5,172 bases of DNA from Chitinophagaceae bacterium UBA4412. GTDB taxonomy: Bacteria; Bacteroidota; Bacteroidia; Chitinophagales; Chitinophagaceae. The DNA lies in assembly GCA_002400445.1 (NCBI GenBank), contig DGQO01000267.1, forward strand, positions 1 through 5,172, read 5' to 3'. A program made the position numbers and the translations under genes. Under the pieces are notes generated by a model that searched no databases, was not told the DNA's origin, and saw only the letters and a list, made by a program, of their open reading frames with translations. This document shows, one piece after another, positions 1-5,172 of this stretch; within the stretch, counting starts at the first letter, position 1; the number at the start of each line of letters is the position of its first letter.

Positions 1-420
1 TTACGGGAGCAAAAGGACAAATATTTGCGGCTTGTGGCAGAATTTGACAACTACAGGCGCAGAACTGCCAGGGAAAAAATTGAACTGGTACAAACGGCTG
101 GTAAAGGCATTATTTCATCCTTGCTGGAAGTATTGGACGATTGGGATCGTGCAGAAACGATTATGGATCAAACGGACGATCTCGAACAGGTGAAGGAGGG
201 TAATCAACTCGTGTTTAGCAAGCTGAGAAATGTGCTCGCCCAGGAAGGCCTGACGCCCATGGATAGCCTCCATACAGAATTTGACGTAGAAAAACATGAA
301 GCCATTACGCAGGTGGAAGCCGGTAAGGAAATGAAAGGAAAAGTTGTTGATGTGCTTCAGAAGGGGTATTATCTGAACGACAAACTAATCCGCTTTGCAA
401 AAGTGGTAGTGGGAAAATAA
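1..420 (+). CDS. grpE: GrpE, nucleotide exchange factor for DnaK (5' end missing)
   Basis: GrpE is the cytoplasmic co-chaperone that releases ADP from DnaK (Hsp70) so that ATP can rebind and substrate is released. The frame is open from the first base of the window, so the N-terminus lies outside; 139 residues are visible. The first visible residues include KYLRLVAEFDNYRRRT, the well-conserved end of the long dimerising helix of GrpE. The C-terminal beta domain follows and ends in GYYLNDKLIRFAKVVVGK, the family's typical C-terminal signature. An in-frame TTG at base 25 could be mistaken for a start, but it sits inside the conserved helix and must be internal. The gene is followed after 79 bases by dnaJ on the same strand, with no terminator hairpin between them, which supports a grpE-dnaJ transcription unit. 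The promoter and any heat-shock operator would lie upstream of the window. Identification is secure. Confidence 0.96.
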   Translation, partial: LREQKDKYLRLVAEFDNYRRRTAREKIELVQTAGKGIISSLLEVLDDWDRAETIMDQTDDLEQVKEGNQLVFSKLRNVLAQEGLTPMDSLHTEFDVEKHEAITQVEAGKEMKGKVVDVLQKGYYLNDKLIRFAKVVVGK

Positions 421-499
421 ATTTAACCAGTGCAAGAAACCGAGCTCGATAAAACGATAGACAAGTTTGCCCGCCCGGATCAATAGCTTTAAAATTCCG

Positions 500-1666
500 A
501 TGAGTACAAAAAGAGATTATTATGAAGTACTGGGCGTAACCAAAACCACCAGTGCTGAAGAGATTAAGAAAGCCTATCGCAAGGTAGCCATGCAATTTCA
601 CCCGGATCGTAATCCTGGCGATAAAGCCTCCGAAGAAAAATTTAAGGAAGCCGCAGAGGCTTATGAAGTACTCAATGATGCCGATAAGCGTTCGCAATAC
701 GATCGTTTTGGGCACAATGCTTTTGGAGCCGGCCGTGGTGGTGGTTTTAGCGGCGGAGGTATGAATATGGATGATATCTTCAGCCAGTTTGGAGACATCT
801 TTGGTGATGATGCATTTGGAAGTTTCTTTGGCGGCGGTGGCGGTCGTAGGGGCGGCAATAGTCGTGCAAGGGGCACAAGAGGCAGTAACCTACGGGTGAA
901 ACTTAAGCTCAACTTTGAGGAGATTGCCAAGGGTGCCAATAAAACCATTAAGGTAAAAAAATATGTGACTTGTTCTACCTGCAGTGGCAGCGGTGCAAAA
1001 GATAAAGGAAGCGTGCAAACCTGCTCTACATGTTCTGGTAGCGGCCAGGTTCGCAGGGTACAAAATACCTTTCTTGGGCAGATGCAAACCGTTACGACTT
1101 GCCCTACCTGTAACGGAGAAGGTACTACAGTAACGGCTAAGTGCAACAGTTGCAAAGGCGAGGGAAGGGTATATGGTGAAGAAACGGTAACGATCGATAT
1201 TCCGGCTGGTGTGCAGGAGGGTATGCAACTCAGCCTTACGGGTAAGGGAAATGCAGGTGAGCGTGGCGGAAGCCCTGGAGATCTTATTGTACTGATTGAA
1301 GAAGAACCGCATCCTCAATTGCAAAGAGATGGCTTGAATGTGGCTTTCGATTTGCATATTTCATTTCCGGATGCCGTTTTTGGAACAAATATAGAAGTGC
1401 CTACAATAGACGGACGGGCCAAAATAAAAATTCCCCCGGGAACGCAAAGTGGTAAAATTTTCAGGCTGAAGGGCAAAGGTTTTCCGCATGTAAACAGTTA
1501 CGAAAAAGGTGACCAGTTGATTCATGTAAACGTGTGGACACCCCAGCACGTGAGCACAGAAGAAAAATCTATGCTCGAAACCCTGCAGGAGTCTGCGAAC
1601 TTTGAGCCGAAACCTGAAAAAAACGAAAAGTCTTTCTTTGATAAAGTGAGAGAAATGTTCTCTTAA
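500..1666 (+). CDS. dnaJ: DnaJ (Hsp40), J-domain co-chaperone
   Basis: DnaJ delivers unfolded proteins to DnaK and stimulates its ATPase. The 388-residue product has the full type I architecture. The J domain is at about residues 4-70, with the HPD motif at 34-36. A Gly/Phe-rich linker spans about 71-127. The zinc-binding domain has four CxxCxGxG repeats, with cysteines at 158/161, 175/178, 201/204 and 215/218. Two beta-sandwich substrate-binding domains follow, then a C-terminal tail ending KVREMFS. All eight zinc ligands are present. I chose ATG at 500 because the J domain starts right after it ([13 protein letters not shown]). An in-frame TTG at 467 would add eleven residues with no family resemblance. 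There is no Shine-Dalgarno sequence before either. The gene follows grpE and ends at a strong terminator (1688-1710), so it is probably the last gene of a chaperone operon. Confidence 0.97.
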   Translation: MSTKRDYYEVLGVTKTTSAEEIKKAYRKVAMQFHPDRNPGDKASEEKFKEAAEAYEVLNDADKRSQYDRFGHNAFGAGRGGGFSGGGMNMDDIFSQFGDIFGDDAFGSFFGGGGGRRGGNSRARGTRGSNLRVKLKLNFEEIAKGANKTIKVKKYVTCSTCSGSGAKDKGSVQTCSTCSGSGQVRRVQNTFLGQMQTVTTCPTCNGEGTTVTAKCNSCKGEGRVYGEETVTIDIPAGVQEGMQLSLTGKGNAGERGGSPGDLIVLIEEEPHPQLQRDGLNVAFDLHISFPDAVFGTNIEVPTIDGRAKIKIPPGTQSGKIFRLKGKGFPHVNSYEKGDQLIHVNVWTPQHVSTEEKSMLETLQESANFEPKPEKNEKSFFDKVREMFS

Positions 1667-1687
1667 CCTTTATCATCGTAAATAAAT

Positions 1688-1710
1688 GCCCGGCTCTTGC
1701 CGGGTTTTTT
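1688..1710 (+). terminator. Rho-independent terminator of dnaJ
   Basis: A perfect six-base-pair GC stem, CCCGGC (1689-1694) with GCCGGG (1699-1704), closes a TCTT loop and is followed directly by six T residues (1705-1710). It begins 22 bases after the dnaJ stop codon. It should end the grpE-dnaJ transcript and separate it from recN, which would then need its own promoter in the remaining 54 bases. Confidence 0.9.
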
Positions 1711-1726
1711 CATGTAAGGAAATTGG

Positions 1727-1757
1727 TTTCATAGTGTGCCAATGTTTATCTAATTTG
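1727..1757 (+). promoter_or_regulatory. Possible Bacteroidota-type promoter of recN
   Basis: Because a terminator lies just upstream, recN should have a promoter between 1711 and 1764. The best candidate is TTTC (1727-1730), then 20 bases, then TAATTTG (1751-1757). This resembles TTTG-N19-TAnnTTTG, but the -7 element is one base short and the -33 element has one mismatch. If real, transcription would begin very close to the ATG at 1765. I see no LexA-like palindrome here. The match is weak and could be chance in AT-rich DNA. Confidence 0.28.
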
Positions 1758-1764
1758 CCCGCTT

Positions 1765-3420
1765 ATGCTGCAGAAGCTTGTTATCCAGAATTACGCTATC
1801 ATCGATGAAATAAACATTCAATTTGATAAGCACCTGAACATCATCACCGGTGAAACCGGCGCAGGTAAAAGCATTTTGATGGGAGCCTTGAACCTTATTC
1901 TTGGCCAGCGTGCAGACACGGCAGTACTACAGCATAAAGACCGTAAATGTATTGTGGAGGGCAGCTTTGCCGTAAGCCCAAGCTCTGCAATGCAAACTTT
2001 TTTCAAAAATTATGAATTGGATGCTGGTCCGGAAATCCTCCTTCGCAGGGAAATTGCCCCAACTGGCAAGTCCCGCAGTTTTATCAATGACACGCCCGTT
2101 ACTTTAAATCAATTAAAAGAACTTGCCCTGATGCTGGTGGATCTTCACCAGCAATTTGATACCCTTGAACTGGGTAGCCAGGTTTTTCAGCGGGAAGTGA
2201 TGGATGCCCTGGCCAATAATGGGCCGCTGCTACAACAAATGCGTACCACATATGCAGCCTATATGCTTGCCAGCAAGGAATGGGAAAACCTGGTGCAGGC
2301 GCAGGCTGCTGCCAACAAGGAACTGGACTATAATCGGTTTCTTTTTAATGAGCTTTATGAACTTGACCTTAAAGAAAATGAATTAGAAAGCCTGGATGTG
2401 GAATTGAAAATGCTTTCCCATGCAGAAGAAATTAAAAGCCAGTTGCACCAAATTTATTTTGCCGTAAAAGATAGCGATCAACCTATTTTGCAGCAATTGA
2501 AATCGCTGCAGCACAGCCTGGAAAACATACAGGAATTTCAACCGGAATTGCCTGCACTGGGAGAGCGATTAAATAGTACCCTGCTTGAATTGCAGGATGT
2601 GGCCGAAGAACTGGAACGCATAGATGAAGACATTCAATATGACGCCGGCCGCATCGAAGAGGTGAACCAGCGGATGGCACAGGGCTATCGCCTGCTGAAG
2701 AAGCATGCGGTAACAACCACCCAGGAACTCCTTGCCATTAAAGCATCGCTTGAAGAGAAACTGGATGCGGTTCTCAATAGAAGTGCAGAAATCGAAAAAC
2801 GGGAAAAGCAAACTGCCGAATTGAAAAGCCAGGCAGAAGGAATTGCAGCACAATTACATCAAAAGCGGCAGCAACAATTAAAACCATTTGCAGAAAAAGT
2901 AAACAAATTGCTGGCCCAGGTAGGAATGCCCAATGCCAGATTGATGGTAGAAATGCATCCGGATAGCTTGCATTCCCATGGCCATGATGAAATTCGTTTC
3001 CTTTTTGATGGCAACAAAAGCAATCGTTTTGAGCCCCTTCATAAAGTGGCCAGCGGTGGAGAGTTGAGCAGGCTGATGCTTAGTGTAAAATCGCTGGTGG
3101 CTAAAAAATTACAACTGCCCACACTTATTTTTGATGAGATTGATACAGGTATCAGCGGGGAGGCCGCAAGGCAGGTAGGCATCATCATGAAAGATTTATC
3201 TACCGCCCACCAGGTCATTTCAATCACACATCAACCGCAGATTGCCGCAAAGGCTGCAGCCCATTTTTTTGTGCATAAAGCCATTGTAAAAGATAAAATC
3301 GTTACTTCTATCAGGCTGCTTACAGATGATGAACGCATTACTACCATTGCCCAGATGCTGAGTGGAGAACAACCCACAGCAGCGGCATTGGAAAATGCAC
3401 GGGAAATGGTGCGCAATTGA
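1765..3420 (+). CDS. recN: RecN, SMC-like DNA repair ATPase
   Basis: RecN is a cytoplasmic, nucleoid-acting ATPase of the SMC family that helps tether DNA ends and supports RecA during double-strand break repair. The 551-residue length is usual for the family. The N-terminal ATPase half has the typical opening LVIQNYAIIDE and Walker A GETGAGKS at residues 29-36. A long Glu/Gln/Leu-rich stretch at about 155-390 is the expected coiled-coil region. The C-terminal half carries the ABC signature SGGELS (430-435), Walker B LIFDEIDTG (454-462) with catalytic E458, and the switch histidine H489. All catalytic elements are intact. H489 is followed by QPQIAA where E. coli and B. subtilis have LPQVA. 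The ATG at 1765 is supported by the immediate start of homology. fabI follows after 69 bases with no terminator hairpin between, so readthrough is possible. Confidence 0.96.
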   Translation: MLQKLVIQNYAIIDEINIQFDKHLNIITGETGAGKSILMGALNLILGQRADTAVLQHKDRKCIVEGSFAVSPSSAMQTFFKNYELDAGPEILLRREIAPTGKSRSFINDTPVTLNQLKELALMLVDLHQQFDTLELGSQVFQREVMDALANNGPLLQQMRTTYAAYMLASKEWENLVQAQAAANKELDYNRFLFNELYELDLKENELESLDVELKMLSHAEEIKSQLHQIYFAVKDSDQPILQQLKSLQHSLENIQEFQPELPALGERLNSTLLELQDVAEELERIDEDIQYDAGRIEEVNQRMAQGYRLLKKHAVTTTQELLAIKASLEEKLDAVLNRSAEIEKREKQTAELKSQAEGIAAQLHQKRQQQLKPFAEKVNKLLAQVGMPNARLMVEMHPDSLHSHGHDEIRFLFDGNKSNRFEPLHKVASGGELSRLMLSVKSLVAKKLQLPTLIFDEIDTGISGEAARQVGIIMKDLSTAHQVISITHQPQIAAKAAAHFFVHKAIVKDKIVTSIRLLTDDERITTIAQMLSGEQPTAAALENAREMVRN

Positions 3421-3426
3421 GTTACT

Positions 3427-3457
3427 TTTTTATTTCGATGCTAAAAAATTACTTTTA
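3427..3457 (+). promoter_or_regulatory. Weak candidate promoter for fabI
   Basis: The 69-base recN-fabI gap is very AT-rich. The best approximation to the Bacteroidota consensus is TTTT (3427-3430), 19 bases, then TACTTTTA (3450-3457), with one mismatch in each element. Transcription would start about 25-30 bases before the fabI ATG. Such matches arise easily by chance in AT-rich sequence, and fabI may instead be read through from recN. Confidence 0.22.
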
Positions 3458-3489
3458 CCGAATAATATTTTCAAACAAAAAATCAGCAC

Positions 3490-4302
3490 ATGAGTAACCA
3501 GTTATTAAAAGGAAAAAAAGGAATCATTTTTGGTGCACTGGATGAGAAATCAATTGCCTGGATCACTGCCATTCGTTGTTTTGAAGAAGGCGCCGAAATC
3601 GTTCTGACCAATGCGCCGGTGGCCATGCGGATGGGAGAGATCAACAAACTGGCATCCCTGGTAAATGCGCCTGTAATTCCCTGCGATGTGAGCAGTGATG
3701 AGGATGTAGAAAACCTGGTGACGGAAAGCTTAAAGCATTTTGGCGGTGGTTTTGATTTTGTGTTGCACTCCATAGGCATGAGCCTTAATGTGCGAAAAGG
3801 AAAACATTATACGGATATTGATTATGGCTTCAACAGTAAAACCTTAGACATATCTGCAATGAGCCTGCATCGTGTGCTGGCCACCTGTATGAAGAAAGAT
3901 GCTATTAATGACTGGGGTAGCGTGATTGCGCTTTCCTACATTGCGGCACAGCGGGTATTTCCTGATTACAATGAAATGGCAGATGCTAAAGCATTGCTGG
4001 AAAGTGTTGCCCGCAGTTTCGGTTATCAATATGGCGTAAAGAAACATGTGCGGGTAAATACCATCTCACAAAGTCCAACAAAAACTACGGCTGGCAGCGG
4101 TGTAAAGGGTTTTGATGGCTTTATTAATTATGCTGAAAAGATGAGTCCGCTGGGCAATGCTTCTGCAGCAGATTGTGCTAATTATATTGTAGCTATGTTC
4201 AGCGATCTTACCCGCATGGTAACGATGCAGAACCTCTTTCATGATGGAGGGTTCTCCTTTACCGGCGTTACACAGGCGATTATTGAGCAAATGGAAAAAT
4301 AA
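3490..4302 (+). CDS. fabI: FabI, enoyl-[acyl-carrier-protein] reductase (NADH type)
   Basis: FabI performs the last step of each fatty acid elongation cycle in the cytoplasm, reducing trans-2-enoyl-ACP to acyl-ACP with NAD(P)H. The 270-residue product is a divergent short-chain dehydrogenase with the FabI hallmarks. The nucleotide-binding start is GIIFGALDEKSIAW at residues 11-24, CDV is at 65-67 and HSIG at 93-96. The catalytic set is Y150, Y160 and K167, with the FabI spacing of ten residues between the tyrosines and seven from Tyr to Lys. SQSPTKTTAGSG follows at 193-204 and HDGGFSF at 251-257. Residues equivalent to E. coli G93 and M159, which line the triclosan pocket, are retained as G96 and M163. 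From memory the sequence closely resembles Bacteroides FabI (FGALNEQSIAW, SPTMTTAGSGVKG). The start is the only ATG before the Rossmann fold. No Shine-Dalgarno is present; the bases before the ATG are A-rich. Confidence 0.96.
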   Translation: MSNQLLKGKKGIIFGALDEKSIAWITAIRCFEEGAEIVLTNAPVAMRMGEINKLASLVNAPVIPCDVSSDEDVENLVTESLKHFGGGFDFVLHSIGMSLNVRKGKHYTDIDYGFNSKTLDISAMSLHRVLATCMKKDAINDWGSVIALSYIAAQRVFPDYNEMADAKALLESVARSFGYQYGVKKHVRVNTISQSPTKTTAGSGVKGFDGFINYAEKMSPLGNASAADCANYIVAMFSDLTRMVTMQNLFHDGGFSFTGVTQAIIEQMEK

Positions 4303-4318
4303 AAAAAACTGCAAGTAT

Positions 4319-4352
4319 AAAAAAGGCCCTCCAACTGAGGGCCTTTCTATTT
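4319..4352. terminator. Bidirectional terminator between fabI and the DUF2795 gene
   Basis: A perfect ten-base-pair stem, AAAGGCCCTC (4322-4331) with GAGGGCCTTT (4337-4346), closes a CAACT loop. Read on the minus strand it runs into six consecutive U residues, a textbook intrinsic terminator for the gene at 4366-4587. Read on the plus strand it is followed by TTTCTATTT, a weaker but usable tract, 19 bases after the fabI stop codon. One hairpin therefore serves both convergent genes. Confidence 0.9.
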
Positions 4353-4365
4353 ACATTTTAAAAGT

Positions 4366-4587
4366 TTAATACTCATCTTCATTAAAGAAGAAGTCTTCCT
4401 GGCTTGGGTAGTCGGGCCAAATGTCATCAAGACCTTCGTAAAGGTCACCCTCATCTTCAAGCTCCTGCAGGTTCTCAATCACTTCAATAGGAGCACCACT
4501 ACGGATACTATAATCGATAAGTTCGTCTTTCGTTGCAGGCCAGGGTGCGTCTTCTAAGTGAGAGGCCAGTTCGAGTGTCCAAAACAT
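4366..4587 (-). CDS. Small acidic DUF2795-type protein of unknown function
   Basis: A 73-residue cytoplasmic protein with no signal peptide or membrane segment. The segment WPATKDELIDYSIRSGAP, leading into a helix with VIENLQEL, fits the DUF2795 pattern (Pro-Ala-Thr-Lys-Asp-Glu-Leu followed by a short helix ending in a Leu-rich segment). This is recalled, not searched; no biochemical function is known to me. It is strikingly acidic: 22 Asp/Glu against one Lys and one Arg. The C-terminal third is rich in Asp, Glu, Tyr and Phe and ends FFFNEDEY. The frame stays open upstream to 4638, but I chose the ATG at 4585-4587. Extra residues would be translated from the promoter region, and homology-like sequence begins only at MFWTLELASHL. 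It is transcribed alone, from the promoter at 4609-4639 to the shared hairpin at 4319-4352, convergent with fabI and divergent from lolD. Confidence 0.85.
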   Translation of the reverse strand: MFWTLELASHLEDAPWPATKDELIDYSIRSGAPIEVIENLQELEDEGDLYEGLDDIWPDYPSQEDFFFNEDEY

Positions 4588-4608
4588 GATTAGTAGTTTA
4601 ATTTTTTG

Positions 4609-4639
4609 CAAATGTAGATTTTCGCCTGAAATAACCAAA
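4609..4639 (-). promoter_or_regulatory. Consensus Bacteroidota promoter of the DUF2795 gene
   Basis: Read on the minus strand, TTTG (4636-4639) is followed by exactly 19 bases and then TACATTTG (4609-4616). This matches every specified position of the Bacteroidota housekeeping promoter TTTG-N19-TAnnTTTG. Transcription would begin roughly at 4600-4605, giving a short A-rich leader before the ATG at 4587. The leader has no Shine-Dalgarno sequence, as usual for this phylum. It is the best promoter match in the window and supports the shorter start of the gene. Confidence 0.72.
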
Positions 4640-4752
4640 AGTGTTTTTTAAACAGGGGAATCAACAGCCTTTCCGGACAAAACAAATCTCTTTTTTTTGT
4701 AAGCTGAGGCGGCAGGTTTCATGAGTCAAATGGGGTGCCAGCAACTTTGGAA

Positions 4753-4784
4753 TTTTAAAAACCACGCTAAAAGATTTACTTTCG
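4753..4784 (+). promoter_or_regulatory. Possible promoter just upstream of lolD
   Basis: TTTT (4753-4756), 20 bases, then TACTTTCG (4777-4784) resembles the Bacteroidota consensus with one mismatch in each element. The -7 element ends only four bases before the lolD ATG at 4789, so initiation here would give a leaderless or nearly leaderless mRNA. The rest of the divergent region (4640-4752) holds no convincing gene, repeat or operator. Confidence 0.3.
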
Positions 4785-4788
4785 GGAG

Positions 4789-5172
4789 ATGTTAGAAGCC
4801 CGGCATATTGAAAAGTTTTATGGTAACCTGCATGTGCTCAAAGGCGTGGATATCACCATTAAAAAAGCAGAGATCGTGAGCATTGTAGGTTCATCTGGTG
4901 CAGGAAAAAGTACGCTGCTGCATATCCTGGGCACGCTGGATACACCTGCCCATGGTGAAGTACTGTTGAATGGTGTGCGCACAGATCAACTCAGTGGAAA
5001 GCAGCTTGCTCGTTTTAGAAATGCGCATATTGGTTTTATTTTTCAGTTTCATCATTTATTACCAGAGTTTACAGCGCAGGAAAATGTAAGTATCCCCGGC
5101 TGGATTGGGGGAAAGCGAAAAAAGGAAACGATGCAGCGTGCAGAGGAACTGTTGGTAAGCCTCGGCCTTGGA
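4789..5172 (+). CDS. lolD: LolD-type ABC transporter ATP-binding protein (3' end missing)
   Basis: LolD is the ATPase of the inner-membrane LolCDE complex, which extracts lipoproteins for transfer to the outer membrane. The first 128 residues are visible; the frame is still open at the window edge. The ATPase core starts at once. Walker A GSSGAGKS is at residues 34-41, the A-loop aromatic is probably Y11, and the Q-loop glutamine is Q86. The motifs GTLDTP (48-53) and FQFHHLLPEFTAQENV (85-100) are characteristic of LolD within the wider MacB/FtsE-like group. The ABC signature, Walker B and H-loop lie beyond the window and cannot be checked. GGGAG abuts the ATG with no spacing, so it is not a functional Shine-Dalgarno site. 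Other members of the same ATPase group (MacB-like or FtsE-like) are the alternative, but the FHHLLPEF motif favours LolD. Confidence 0.88.
   Translation, partial: MLEARHIEKFYGNLHVLKGVDITIKKAEIVSIVGSSGAGKSTLLHILGTLDTPAHGEVLLNGVRTDQLSGKQLARFRNAHIGFIFQFHHLLPEFTAQENVSIPGWIGGKRKKETMQRAEELLVSLGLG

Noticed and set aside
467..499. Eleven-codon N-terminal extension of dnaJ from an in-frame TTG
   Set aside because: The extra residues do not resemble any DnaJ, and the J domain begins immediately after the ATG at 500.
661..1155. Long open frame on the minus strand opposite dnaJ
   Set aside because: It mirrors the Gly-rich linker and zinc repeats of dnaJ, giving a Pro/Leu-rich low-complexity translation with no recognisable domain. 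It is a shadow frame.
958..1170. Repeated segments in dnaJ that could suggest a tandem repeat
   Set aside because: They are the four CxxCxGxG zinc-binding repeats normal for type I DnaJ.
3442..3457. Small TAAAA/TTTTA hairpin between recN and fabI
   Set aside because: It has five AT pairs only and no GC stem, so it is not a credible intrinsic terminator.
4588..4638. Upstream extension of the DUF2795 gene by 17 codons
   Set aside because: It would be translated from the consensus promoter itself, upstream of the expected transcription start, and has no family-like residues.
4677..4700. Inverted repeat ACAAAA ... TTTTGT in the divergent region
   Set aside because: It is an AT-only, low-complexity pairing around a T tract, too weak to call a terminator or operator.
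4721..4795. A 24-codon plus-strand frame (MSQMGCQQLWNF...) overlapping the lolD start by seven bases
   Set aside because: It has no Shine-Dalgarno site, no promoter that clearly precedes it and no recognisable sequence; a frame this short is expected by chance.

Overview
The window reads as an ordinary housekeeping stretch of a Bacteroidota chromosome. The protein types (a Bacteroidota-style FabI and a LolD with the FQFHHLLPEF motif) suggest Chitinophagaceae or a related Sphingobacteriales/Chitinophagales lineage; this placement is inferred from protein style and not from a search. Two further signs agree: there is no usable Shine-Dalgarno sequence before any visible start codon, and the best promoter matches the Bacteroidota primary-sigma pattern TTTG-N19-TAnnTTTG.

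Layout: (1) 1-1710, plus strand: the 3' part of grpE (cut by the window edge) and complete dnaJ, closed by a clear intrinsic terminator. (2) 1711-3420, plus strand: complete recN (DNA repair SMC-like ATPase). (3) 3421-4302, plus strand: complete fabI (enoyl-ACP reductase), ending at a symmetric hairpin shared with the convergent gene. (4) 4366-4587, minus strand: a 73-residue, extremely acidic DUF2795-type protein with its own near-perfect promoter at 4609-4639. (5) 4640-4788: a short divergent intergenic region. (6) 4789-5172, plus strand: the first 128 residues of a LolD-type ABC ATPase that runs off the window.

How the genes relate: GrpE and DnaJ are the nucleotide exchange factor and J-domain co-chaperone of DnaK, so their pairing is functional. 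RecN, FabI, the DUF2795 protein and LolD serve unrelated processes (double-strand break repair, fatty acid elongation, unknown, lipoprotein release). No mobile element, CRISPR array, tRNA, rRNA or phage-like gene is visible. I found no evidence of a new multi-gene system; the least understood item is the small acidic protein between fabI and lolD.
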